The notes beneath the pieces are model-generated. The model worked only from the letters and a program-made list of their open reading frames with translations. It was not told the origin of the DNA and searched no databases. The translations under genes and the position numbers were made by a program. Below are positions 11,519 through 21,885 of a stretch of DNA of 64,000 bases, one piece after another; positions within the stretch are counted from its first letter, which is position 1, and each line of letters starts with the position of its first letter. The stretch covers positions 58,508,508 to 58,572,507 of the forward strand of contig OZ024909.1 in the NCBI GenBank assembly GCA_964017125.1. Direction: 5' to 3'. Source of the stretch: Flabesymbios commensalis. Its lineage: Eukaryota; Annelida; Polychaeta; Terebellida; Flabelligeridae.

Positions 11519-13537
11519 TAGACTTTGGGCCCACCTGTATCCCCCCCCCCCCCCCTGGGTACTTTTCTAGACCAAATTTGTTTAACCTTATTATGTACCA
11601 CGTTACTTTCAGATGGTCTGCATATTTTCTATGCATGGACAAGGTCAGCAGAGGTCATCGAAGTAGGGTACCCTTGACCCTTAGGGTGGTATAAAAATAA
11701 ATAGGTCGAAACCCAAGCCAAGTACACATGATGCCACGGGTAGGTGTTGGGTTTCATAGGGGAGTTATCCCAAGGTTATGGTAAGGTCATCTCAAGGGAA
11801 AAGCAAGGTCAAATCTTCTTAAAATGGTTAACACTACATTATTGGCCAAGCACTTCCAATAAATCGTTCGAAACACAACCTAAGCACACATGATGACATC
11901 GGTTGGTGTTTGATTCCATAGGTGAGTTACCCCAAGGTCATGTTGAGATCATCTCAAGGTCACAGCCAGGTGAAATCAGCTGTTTTAGGTGAAATTAGTT
12001 GTTTTTACTAACACTATGTTCACTTGTAATGTCTATCATGGTTTGAATCATACCTAGATCGCAACACAGACCCACACCAAAACACACCGGAGAGGTTACA
12101 GGGATAACATAAGGGTTGGACGGTTTTTCACCGCCTCCCCCTTCCTTCATCCTTGTGTCAATACTGTCTGATATGGAAGAAATGGTCTAATAACACACTG
12201 ATGTTATATTTTGTCCAATGGCCAATAAAAATTGATTACATCTGATAAGGCCCAACCTAAGTAAACATGTCGAAATGGGGTTGTATTTCACAGGGTTGGT
12301 ACTCCAAAGTCATTGCAAGGTCATATCAAGCTCACAGCAAGGTCAAATCGGCTCAAAACAGCTGAAAATATCTTGTTTTTGATTATTTGTCTACAATTAT
12401 GTTCACTTTATTTGTCTATGATGGCTTGAAACATACCTAGACCCTAGCACGGATTTATACCAAAACACCTCAAAAGATTATAGGATAATAATAAAAGGGC
12501 CGGAGGGGCTATACACCATCGACACCAACACATGGTGACATGGGTTGGGGTTGGGCTTCATAGAGGAGTCAGCCCAAGGTTTTTGCGAAGTCTGAACTGA
12601 ACATAATTGTAGCAAAAGCAGCAAAAACAAGCTGTTATCACCAGTTTTTTGTAGATAATTTGACTTTGCTGTGACCTTGAGACGACCTTATCATCTGAAG
12701 TGAACGTAATTATAGAAAAACAGCCAAAACAAGATATTTTCAGTTTTTTTCAGTTGATTTGTCCTTGTCGTGACCTTAAGATGACCTTGCCATGACCTTG
12801 GGATATCCCAATCCCAAGGTCATGACAATGTTAAAATATAACATCAGTATGCTATTTGATCTATTTCTACCGTATCAGACAGTGTTGACATAAGGCTGAT
12901 TGGAAGGGGGTTTGATAAAACCCTCCAACTCTTATGTTATCCCTGTAACCCCTCAGGGGTGATTAGGTGTAGGTCTGTGTTGGGATCTAGGTATGTTTCA
13001 AGCCATCATATATATTTCAAGTGAACAAAATGTTAGCAAAAACAAGAAAAATAAATTATTTCCCACCGTTTTGCGCTGATTTGACCCCGCTGTGACCTTG
13101 AAATGACCTTCCCATGACCTTGGGATAACTCCCCTATGGTCCGATGTCACATGTGTACTTGGGTTGGGTTTCGACCCGAGTTATATGAAGTGCTGGTCCA
13201 ACTATCTATCCTCAAACGTTTTTGAGCAGATTTGACCTTGTTATGACCTTGAGATGACCTTACCAAGACTTGGGATAAATCCCCTATAAAACCCACGACC
13301 AACCCATGTCACCACGTGTACTTGGCTTGAGCTTCGACCTAGTTATATGACACATTCTTATACAGCCCTAAGGGTAAAGGGTACCATACATCGATGACCT
13401 CTGGTGACCTTGTCCATGCATATAAAATATGCAGACCACCTGAAAGTAACGTGGTACATAATGAGGTTAAAAAAAATATGGTTTACAAAAATACAGGGGG
13501 GGGGGGGGGAGGGTTTCGACTTTCAGCCCATGGTCTA
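11519..13537. mobile_element. 2.0-kb near-palindromic foldback element rich in AAGGTCA
   Basis: The left end reads TAGACTTTGGGC followed by a C-run; the right end in reverse complement reads TAGACCATGGGC followed by a C-run. The next sequences also pair, including CATTATGTACCACGTTACTT and GGTCTGCATATTTTMTATGC. Deeper, 12100-12180 pairs with 12850-12960 through GGTTACAGGGATAACAT and GTCTGATA. The centre is near 12528. Both ends abut TA, which would fit a TA target site. Around twenty AAGGTCA/TGACCTT words are spread along both arms. No transposase frame was seen, so it is non-autonomous if mobile. Confidence 0.8.
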
Positions 13538-13993
13538 ATAACGTTACCTCTCACTTTACTTTGGCATATATAACAATCGATGTACAGTGGGATTAATTTT
13601 GGCATACACTCAGAATGCTTCACCTGAAGTGGCCTTGCAAGGTCAAGTTACGGTCATTTCAAGGGTGTGTGTTTTAATATAATACATTGGTACATAATCA
13701 TGGCTGTGTTATCACTATCGGTACATTTTCCATCTGATACCTGTATTCTCCAAATAAATGCTGAATGTTAAGAGATCATCAGGGTTTTAAGTAAAAGTAT
13801 CTATTTTTATGATTTTGTTTGACCTTGAAATGACCTTGATATGACCTTTGTGTTGTTTTCGGACGGTACCCACACTAATTTGCTATTTAAAAAAAAAATC
13901 ACATGCAAAAAGCTGTTAAATTTGTATTGTAGTCTTCTGCACTCATGTCTGCGATATTTACAATGTTTCCACTGCCCATTGCCTTTTTAGCCC
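13538..13993. other. AT-rich intergenic DNA, no gene seen
   Basis: It contains more TGACCTTGA words (about 13823-13845) but no recognised gene or terminal repeat. Confidence 0.4.
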
Positions 13994-14241
13994 TTAACCC
14001 TTACAGCGCGGGGATCGATTTTAGTCGTCAGAATCTGACGTCTGTAGACGTCAGATTCTGACGACTAAAGTCGACCCCCGCACTGTAGGAAGCAACATAT
14101 TTCCAATGGCCGTAGACCCATATCAAAGGAATTCAAATTAATTGGAAAGAGTTAACTAAGACAGTTATTATGATTTCAAAGCGAAAAACCACTTTGGCCT
14201 CCAAGATTTTTACAAAAAAAATTCAGCGCTTCAAGGGTTAA
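13994..14241 (-). mobile_element. TTAA-flanked MITE, piggyBac-like ends, copy 1
   Basis: It is bounded by TTAA on both sides. The ends are CCCTTACAGCGCGGGG and, inverted, CCCTTGAAGCGCTGAA. Just inside the first end is a strong hairpin: GTCGTCAGAATCTGACGTC pairs with its reverse complement around GTAGAC. TTAA targets with CCY-type ends are the piggyBac hallmark, so a non-autonomous relative is likely. Related copies are at 15244-15441 and 44643-44884. Confidence 0.75.
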
Positions 14242-15243
14242 AGTGCTAAGGAGAAATTGGCAATAAATTGGCTAGATTTGAATATTTTGGTTCAAACTGT
14301 ACATATGTAAGTAATTTTTACGCAATTGAGGTAGTGATTCATGAAATCGAGTCACAACTTAAATTGGTTATTTTTTTTTTAATCTTTGCGCTAGCGGGGT
14401 TAATATACAATTAGTTTAACTATTATAGAAATTTTAAATTTGTTCTAAAACGTATAAATATAGGGGGATGTCAAAAATTTCGTTTCGCGGTGGCATTCTA
14501 ATTCAGAACCACGGTAAAAAACTATATATTCAATTATTGTGGCTTATTAAGAAATAATATATAGTAAACACAAGACGTTGGATCAATGTGGGTTTAATGT
14601 TGGGCCAGCGTCTCACATGACGGGCCAACAGTCAATCACCGTTGACTCTGCGTCTTATGGTTGCTGGAAATCAATTATCGATGGATAGATTATTGTGACA
14701 ATTAGAAATGAATATAGAATATTATTTTACGTAATATGTGACACAAAACACAAAATGTAATAATTATTATATCTAAGAATATAATAAAAAAAAGTGGTCT
14801 AATTTAATTACATGAAGCCATGAATAATTCAATTTGATGAAATAAACAATGGTTATCGATAAGTTTATTTAAGAAGGAGTATTTTGGATGGATTGTCCTG
14901 ATATAATTCAGAAACAACTTTTATTGGACTGTTACTATATAAACCTAGCACTGAAATCAACCATGAGCGTCAAATATGGTAATGTACATGTAGTTATTAT
15001 ACTTTATGGGAGTTCGTTCAAGTAATGACTTTTTATATCGGGTTTTTAGTAAATATAAATATTATTTTATGTAATGTAGCATAGCTGTTTTATCAGTGAC
15101 GACCCCTATGCCGCCATTGCAAAACTATCTTGTTTTTAAGCGCAGGATGTTTTTTCAGTCGTTAGACTGTTGATGCTAGAGAGAAACCGAACGATATTTA
15201 CGTAATATTAATTATTTGAACACTAAACACGGCTATAATCGTT
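14242..15243. other. AT-rich intergenic DNA, no gene seen
   Basis: A degenerate relative of the ACGTTGG palindromic family lies at about 14575-14640. Nothing else was recognised. Confidence 0.4.
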
Positions 15244-15441
15244 TTAACCTAAATTTGTAAACAATGGAGAACAAAGGGGTTTTTTCAAGTTGAAAACATC
15301 ATAAATGTCTTATTCAACTTTTTCCGATTCATTTGAATACCTATGGTATGGGTCTACGGCCATTATAAATATTTTAATTCTTACAGTCTACAGACGTCAT
15401 ATTCTGACGACTAAAGTCTATCCCCGCACTGTAAGGGCTAA
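15244..15441 (+). mobile_element. TTAA-type MITE, copy 2, shortened
   Basis: It shares CTATGGTATGGGTCTACGGC, CAGACGTCATATTCTGACGA and CCCGCACTGTAAGGG with copies 1 and 3, in the opposite orientation to copy 1. The right boundary reads GGGCTAA instead of GGGTTAA, and half of the internal hairpin is gone. Confidence 0.68.
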
Positions 15442-15815
15442 ATCTGTTTTCCAAACAGGTTAAATCACCTTTATTGGGAGTGAAATGGGTGTTTAAATAT
15501 CAACATTCCCCCATTTTACGGTTTCAAATTAAATAAAAATGTTAATACGATAACTTAGCGGGGAAAGCGTTAAGCAAGTTAGGTTGTGACGTGCCAGCAA
15601 TTAAACTACCCCTATGAATGTAAAACACTCACTCCTACAAATAAAACCTACATTCACCATATGTCTTTCATGGGACTAAGAAGTAAAACGCGGAGGAGAA
15701 CTAATCCAACATAAGGTATAAAGGTATTTATTTGTTATTATATAGGTCTATCTCCAAGGTCATACACACACCCGGATACATACTCCCCTCTCAAATATCT
15801 GCTCGTCCCCGAACA

Positions 15816-15979
15816 AAATGAAATGAATCGGGCTTTAGGCCACCTTTGTGCACATATAGGCTAAACTGGGCCAGGAGAACCTCCTGAGGATGGTGAGATG
15901 ATTGAGATGACACTGTCCTCCAGACACAGGATTCGAAATTCGAGCCCTGGCGGTCTGAGGCCGAGCACGCTACCTCTCG
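15816..15979 (-). mobile_element. tRNA-like SINE, monomeric copy with 13-bp target duplication
   Basis: On the minus strand it reads from CGAGAGGTAGCGTGCTCGG through CAGGGCTCGAATTTCGAA, TCCTGGCCCAGTTTAGCC and TATGTGCACA to a (CATTT)n tail. TCGTCCCCGAACA flanks both sides (15803-15815 and 15980-15992), which is a good target-site duplication. It corresponds to only the second half of the longer copy at 21553-21872. Confidence 0.82.
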
Positions 15980-16036
15980 TCGTCCCCGAACAGTATTCAT
16001 GACTTGTGGGTTGAATTCTATATTGTTTCTGCACAC

Positions 16037-16145
16037 CCCAGCGAACACAAAACATTTTTATATCATTAGTACAATGTTGGACCAACGTCGAAGACGTTGG
16101 GCCGACGTTGTGCAAATGTTACACAAATGTTTCGTGTTTGCTGAG
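16037..16145. mobile_element. ~110-bp palindromic MITE, CCCAGC...GCTGRG type, copy 1
   Basis: It starts CCCAGCGAACACAAAACATT and ends with the inverted form AAATGTTTCGTGTTTGCTGA. The centre carries GTTGGACCAACGTC and GACGTTGGGCCGACGTTG. A close copy is at 20355-20463, and degenerate relatives lie at about 14580, 17090, 38000 and 43200. Confidence 0.7.
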
Positions 16146-17880
16146 CTTGCTCATTTTCATAGCAACCCTTTTGGCTACAAACCTAGAATATCATAATACA
16201 GATAACTGTAATAGGCCAGAAGAACCACCATCGGGCGCCATTATAACAGTGTTGAGACTGTCCAGCGGGGACGGAACCACCGATGTCAGAGCGCTGAACT
16301 ACCCGCTAATAGCACAGGGAATTATTGTACTTGACCTGAAACTACAAGAGGGCAGACGATTTTTCTACCAAGTTCCTCTATAAGGGCTCTGGTAACACCG
16401 AAAAAAAGTTTTAAGCTCAACTCGTTGGGGGGGGGGGGGTAGTTTGGGCCGCGCCCTTTTTTGGTGTCAGTGGGGATGTTCAGTGTGATAAAAGCACATA
16501 ATTGACCGATTTGCATGAATTTGTGTCATCTCGTACAAGACCTGATATAATAAACTGATATAAATATATTATTTGATGACCTTCAAGGGTGATTTTGTAT
16601 TTCAATGTCAAGGCCAATCATAAAATTAACACTTTATTATGTTTTTGTATTTTTTTTCTACAATGCAATACTTTACAGATATGGTAAGATAATGACCACT
16701 CCCTGAACATGCTAAATGGGTGTGCAATTGGAAAAACATATTCTGATATTATTTAATTTTAAATGAAACCTAAATCATAATACTGTTCACTTTCGCCTCT
16801 AGTTGGCCTGCCACAGATACTATAGTCCACCACGTAGTTATATACATTGTTGCACAATGTCAAGCTATGGCAGATGTACCAACAGTTATTGATTGCTAAG
16901 ATTTAAATTAGTAAAGCAGCTTCTTGTGATGACATCAATTTTCGCTTTTAGTTTTGTAATGAAGTAGTGTATCCCCCATATCACGATTTTATTTTTTTCA
17001 GAGTTTTTAGGTTTAAAAAAATATTTTTTATCAACATTTCTATAAATCCACTTTAAACCCAAACAAACTTTTTGTACACCTAAACACTTGCTATGTGTCG
17101 GTTAAATGTTCCTACAGCATTGGGCCACATGGTGATGCCGTCGGCCCAGCGTTGAGCAGACAATCAGTGCAAAATGTGTTTTTATTGTGATTTTCTTACT
17201 TTGAATTTTGTATGGTTTCCAGCATTGTACCTCAACCTATAGTTACATGATTGTCCGATAATACATATATAAAGTGACCAATAAAATAAGCATGTGCCCG
17301 TAGCATTTTTTTTATTTCATTCTGGTGCCAATAGAGAAGTGTGGGCTTCTTAATTATAGTTCAAATAATATGTAAAACTTAATTTAAAACCTAATGTTGA
17401 TAAAAGGTTGCCCACATATCCTGCCAAGCTAGTTACCAAGCATCGAAATATGAATATTAGGGATATCAATATCTTTATTAGGGATATCGAGAATTAAAAA
17501 TAAACACATCGTCCGAACATAGTGTGCACCTTCTGATTGCCAGAAAACTATGGCGTTGTTTTTTCAGACAAAAGCCTTATTATGAGCATGGGCTTGCATA
17601 CTTATTAGAAAGGTTACGTACACTATGCATACTAGCTGGTGGTTATCTAGAATATTAATGAAATAAAAATAATGTTAAGACCAATTTATCAGCACCCAGC
17701 GTTGCACCTGCTAATTATTAATCAGTGATATATGTCGAGACATGCTTTGGGTTTGAGTCACATGAACTCAAAAGTCATCAAAAAGAGTATCATTCTTTTA
17801 AGCCCTTCGTGATTTCTGAGATTATTTTATGCCCATACCTTCTAATTGCCACTGACATGATGAAACATGATTAACTGTTC
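16146..17880. other. AT-rich intergenic DNA, no gene seen
   Basis: A G-run occurs at about 16427. A GTCGGCCCAGCGTTG phrase near 17142 is a degenerate relative of the MITE family at 16037. Open frames are short and featureless. Confidence 0.42.
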
Positions 17881-20263
17881 TTGTCCTAATATCTTGAGTG
17901 CAAACTAGCAGATATTAAAGAAATATATAATAAGTTGTCTAAAAATTATTGTCTTTGAAAATCCCGCCCATGGGGAGGGGGCAGGAGATGTTTTTCATGT
18001 ATGGTTTTCATATACACATAGCACGGAAGACGTGTACTTTGAGATTTAAAGGGTCATTATATATATTTCAATGAACCCCATATTTGTTATTTTTTTATTT
18101 TCATTTCACGTAAGATTTTCTAGTAACATAACTAGTGTTTATTCCGTGCAACACATACCTGGAGTTAAAAAACAATCACAACATTTCTTCTAGGAAATTT
18201 AATTTACCACTTAAAATTCAGGGAGTACATATGTTTGATGAACCGATATTTTTTACAGCCCCAATATTTTGAGTGCAAACAAGCAGATATTTTATAGATA
18301 CATAAAAAGGTGTCTAAAAATTATTGTCTTTAGAAATCCCGGCCATGGTGAGGGGGTAGGGGATGTTTTTAATTTCTGGTTTTCATATACACATAGCACG
18401 AAATTAGGAGGTGTAATTTTGGATTTAAAAAGTCATTATATATTATAATTAACCTCATATTTGTTAATCTATTATATTTTCTTGTTACATAACATCTTCT
18501 AGTAACAAAAACTAGTGTTTATTCCATGAAACACATACCTGGAGTTAAAAAAACAATCACAGCATGTCTTCTAGGAAATTAAATTTGCCGCTTATAATTC
18601 ATGGGGTACATATGTTTGATGACCCGTTATTTTTTTCCAGCCCCAATATTTTGAGTGCAAACAAGCAGATATAGAACAGATAAACAATAACGTGTCTAAA
18701 AAATTATTGTCTTAAAAAATCCCCCAAGGAGGAGAGGGGTGGAGAGGGTTTTGTTTATCTGGTTTTCATCTACACGTAGCATAGGAGGCGTGCAATTTGG
18801 TATTTAAAGGGTTATTACATGTATTAATAAACCCCATATTATTTTTTTTTATTATTATTTTAGTTTCACATAACATCTTGTAACAAACAATACAAGTGTT
18901 TACTTTTTAGAATAACTACCTGTAGTTGCAAAAATATATACAACATGCCTTTTAGTAAATTAAATTTACCGCTTAAAATTCAAGGGGGTACATTATGTTT
19001 GGTGACCCAATATTTCTTCCTGTCGCAATATTTTGAGTGCAAACAAGCAGATATTGAATGGATATTGAATAAGGTGTCTAAAAATTATCGTCTCCAAATA
19101 CCTCGCCCCGGAGGAGGGGGTAGAGAGGGTTTTCATATTAGATTTTTAAGTAAACGTAGCAAGCAATATGTCGAATTTGGGATTTAAAGGGTTATTACAT
19201 ATATTGATAAACCCCATATTCTTTATTTTTTTTCCTATTTGCCTCACATAGCATATTCTTGTCACATAACTAGTGTTTAATTATTAGAACAAATATCTGT
19301 AGTTGCGAAAATATATACAACATGCCTTTCAGTAAATTATATTTACCGCCTTAAATTCAAGGGGGTACATATGTTTGATGACCCAGTATTTTTTCTTCTC
19401 GCAATATTTTGAGTGCAAACAAGCAGATATTGAATGGATATTAAATAAGGTGTCTTAAAATTCTCGTTTTCAAATATCTCGCCCTTGAGGAGGGGGGTGG
19501 AGAGGTTATTCATATTAGATTGTCATGTAAACGTATCAAGCGATATGTGGAATTTGGGATTTAAAGGGCTATTACATATATTATTTAACCCCATATTATT
19601 GATTTTTTTTTTCGTCTCACATAGCATCTTCTTGTAACATAACTAGTGTTTAATTATTAGAATAAATACCTGTAGTTGAAAAAATATATACAACATGCCT
19701 TTCAGTAAATTATATTTACCGCTTAAAATTCAAGGGGGACATATGTTTGATGAGCCAGTATTTTTTCCCGTCGCAATATTTTGAGTGCAAACAAGCAGAT
19801 ATTTATTGGATATTGAATAAGCTGTCCTAAAATTATCATTTTCAAATTGAGGAAGTGGGTGGAGAGGGTTTTCAGATTAGATTTAAATGTAGGAAAAGAT
19901 TTAAATGTAGGAAAAGATATGTGGAATTTGGGATTTAAAGGGTTATTACATATATTAATAAACCCCATACTATTTTTTTTTCTTCGTTTCACATAGCATC
20001 TTCCTGTAACATAACAAGTGTTTAATTATAAGAAGAAATACCTGCAGTTGAAAAAAATATACACAACATGACTTTTATACAATTAAATTTACTGCTTAAA
20101 ATTCAGGGGAGGGGGTGCATATGTTCGATGACCCAGTATTTTTTTATGCCCCAATATTTTGAGTGCAAACAAGCAGATATTGAAGAGTCATATAACATGG
20201 TGTCCAAAAATCACTGTCTTAAAAAATCCCCAGGGAGGGGGGGGGGAGGGTTTTCATATCTGG
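17881..20263 (+). repeat. Satellite array, ~378-bp unit, about six and a half copies
   Basis: The phrase TTTTGAGTGCAAACAAGCAG recurs with its GAGTG at 17896, 18271, 18653, 19035, 19411, 19793 and 20161, spacings of 368-382 bp. Each unit also has GGTGTCTAAAAATTAT, a G-rich GGAGGGGGTRGAGAGGG block, GGGATTTAAAGGGTTATTAC, AACCCCATAT and CATAACTAGTGTTTA. Units 4-6 resemble each other more than the outer ones, as expected for local homogenisation. No coding function is apparent. Confidence 0.93.
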
Positions 20264-20354
20264 CCCATGGACTATTGGTCGCTGGGTTGCAAACAAACTG
20301 ACTGTATTACTGCGGGGATGTCGAAACTGGTTGACCCCAAGCTTATATATTGAC

Positions 20355-20463
20355 ACCCAGTGAACACAAAACATTTGTATGACTTTATACAATGTTGGAC
20401 CAACGTCGAAGACGTTTGGGCCGACGTTGTATAAATGTTATACAATGTGTTGTGTTAGCTGGG
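20355..20463. mobile_element. ~110-bp palindromic MITE, copy 2
   Basis: It matches the 16037 copy across CCCAGYGAACACAAAACATT, GTTGGACCAACGTCGAAGAC and the inverted right end. A further half-copy, CAATGTTGGACCAGCGTCGC, follows at about 20510. The two good copies bracket the intergenic stretch and satellite array. Confidence 0.7.
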
Positions 20464-20599
20464 CAGGTGGACTTTCTCTCAAACATAGTACATTTGTCCA
20501 ATGTTGGTCCAATGTTGGACCAGCGTCGCAGACGTTGGTATTAAAATATTACAGACCTCGTCTTCGGATAAAATAAGATTTTCTATACGTTTATTTGTC

Positions 20600-21331
20600 A
20601 GTTACAGTTTTTTTTTGTTTCAGGAATAGTTGCATTAGATGTGTCAATAGTGGGATAATTTAAAAAAGATGTATTTAATAAATTTGCCTTTTCAGTTGTT
20701 TGTGGTGTCACCGTTATCACGAATTAGGGCAGGGATAGGAGAAATTTTGTTCCAGCTGATAAATGTTTTAACAGTTTGCCATCAGCTACGGTGATTAACA
20801 GTGCCGCTGTGGATTTTGTTTATTCGTTTTTGTTTAAATTCATTTTCGGCAGCTTCAAGTGCATGAACATACTCGTTCCTGCATTGCCGGTATTTGGTCC
20901 AGTCTGATGTGGTGCTACTGCGTATTGCTATTTTAAACGGTAGGTCTCTCTTCCGTTTTTTTAAACGGAGCTCATTATTGTGCCATGATTTGTCCCATGG
21001 ACGTATTGTAATTAACTTATCAGGGATAAATCGGCGCGCATAAAACAAGAATGTTTCCGTCCATAATTGGGCACAGCTGCTGATGTCGCCGACGGTAAAA
21101 CAGTCATCCCAGTTATGGTTTGATAGAGATGTGCTCAGACCTTCCCAGTCGACTTTATTATAATCCCAGACCGATCTAGAAAAAGCTTTATTTGTATTTT
21201 TTTTAAATTTAAATTGACACGTTATTTCGCAATGATCACTTGTTTCAAGTGGAGCGCCCACAGAAATATCGGTTATAGACAAATGATCGCTAACTAAAAA
21301 TTGGTCTAAAACTGTTGCGGATGTAGGCTAG
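20600..21331 (-). mobile_element. LINE fragment: end of APE endonuclease and linker
   Basis: Read on the minus strand from 21331, the frame shows LVSDHLSITDISVG and PLETSDHCEI, the C-terminal active-site region of an apurinic-type LINE endonuclease. A linker follows, WDYNKVDWEGL...IPDKLITIRPWDKSW...RLKKRKRD, like that before the RT in Jockey/CR1/Daphne-group LINEs. Beyond the stop at 20782, related reading continues (KANLLNTSFLNYPTID) to about 20600, so a frame break lies there. No RT catalytic motif is present. The fragment ends near the MITE at 20355. Confidence 0.8.
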
Positions 21332-21362
21332 GTGTTATTCTAGTTGGTTCATTTATAAGGGC

Positions 21363-21512
21363 GGACATATTGTTGTGTTGTGTTGTGGTGTTGTGTTGTG
21401 TTTGTGTTGTGTTGTGTTGTGTTGTGTTGTGTTGTGTTGTGTTGTGTTGTGTTGTGTTGTGTTGTGTTGTGCTGGTGCTGTGCTGTGTATTGTGCTGGTG
21501 CTGTGCTGTGCT
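21363..21512. repeat. (TTGTG)n microsatellite
   Basis: TTGTG repeats run nearly perfectly from about 21372 to 21470, then degenerate into GTGCTGTGCTG variants to about 21512. Confidence 0.95.
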
Positions 21513-21552
21513 GTGTATATTTAGTTATTAAATCAATATGTCGAGTTTTCAA

Positions 21553-21872
21553 ATGAAATGAAATGAAATGAATCGGGCTTTAGGCCACTTTTGTGCACAT
21601 ATAGGCTAAACTGGGCCAGGAGAACCTCCTGAGGATGGTGAGATGATTGAGATGACACTGTCCTCCAGACACAGAATTCGAAATTCGAGCCCTGGCGGTC
21701 TGAGGTCGAGCACGCTACCTCTCGGTCACGGAGGCTCCCCACAATACTAACTTTCACACGTGGATGGGGAAGAAACATTTTTGTTTCTTTGAAACCGCCG
21801 GGACCGGGAACCGAACCCCGAACTCTGGCGTGAAAGGCAGCGGTGCTAACCACTACCCTAGGGCCCCCGCCC
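21553..21872 (-). mobile_element. Dimeric tRNA-like SINE, longest copy, with 13-bp target duplication
   Basis: On the minus strand it starts with a tRNA-like head, TAGGGTAGTGGTTAGCACC (A box) and GGTTCGGTTCCC (B box). After a spacer containing AAAGAAACAAAAATGTTTCT, a second tRNA-like block follows, GTGACCGAGAGGTAGCGTGC and CAGGGCTCGAATTTCGAA. Then come the conserved CCCAGTTTAGCCTATATGTG core and a (CATTT)n tail. GTCGAGTTTTCAA flanks both ends (21540-21552 and 21873-21885). Two pol III-like promoters in one retroposon suggest a dimeric SINE. Confidence 0.83.
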
Positions 21873-21885
21873 GTCGAGTTTTCAA

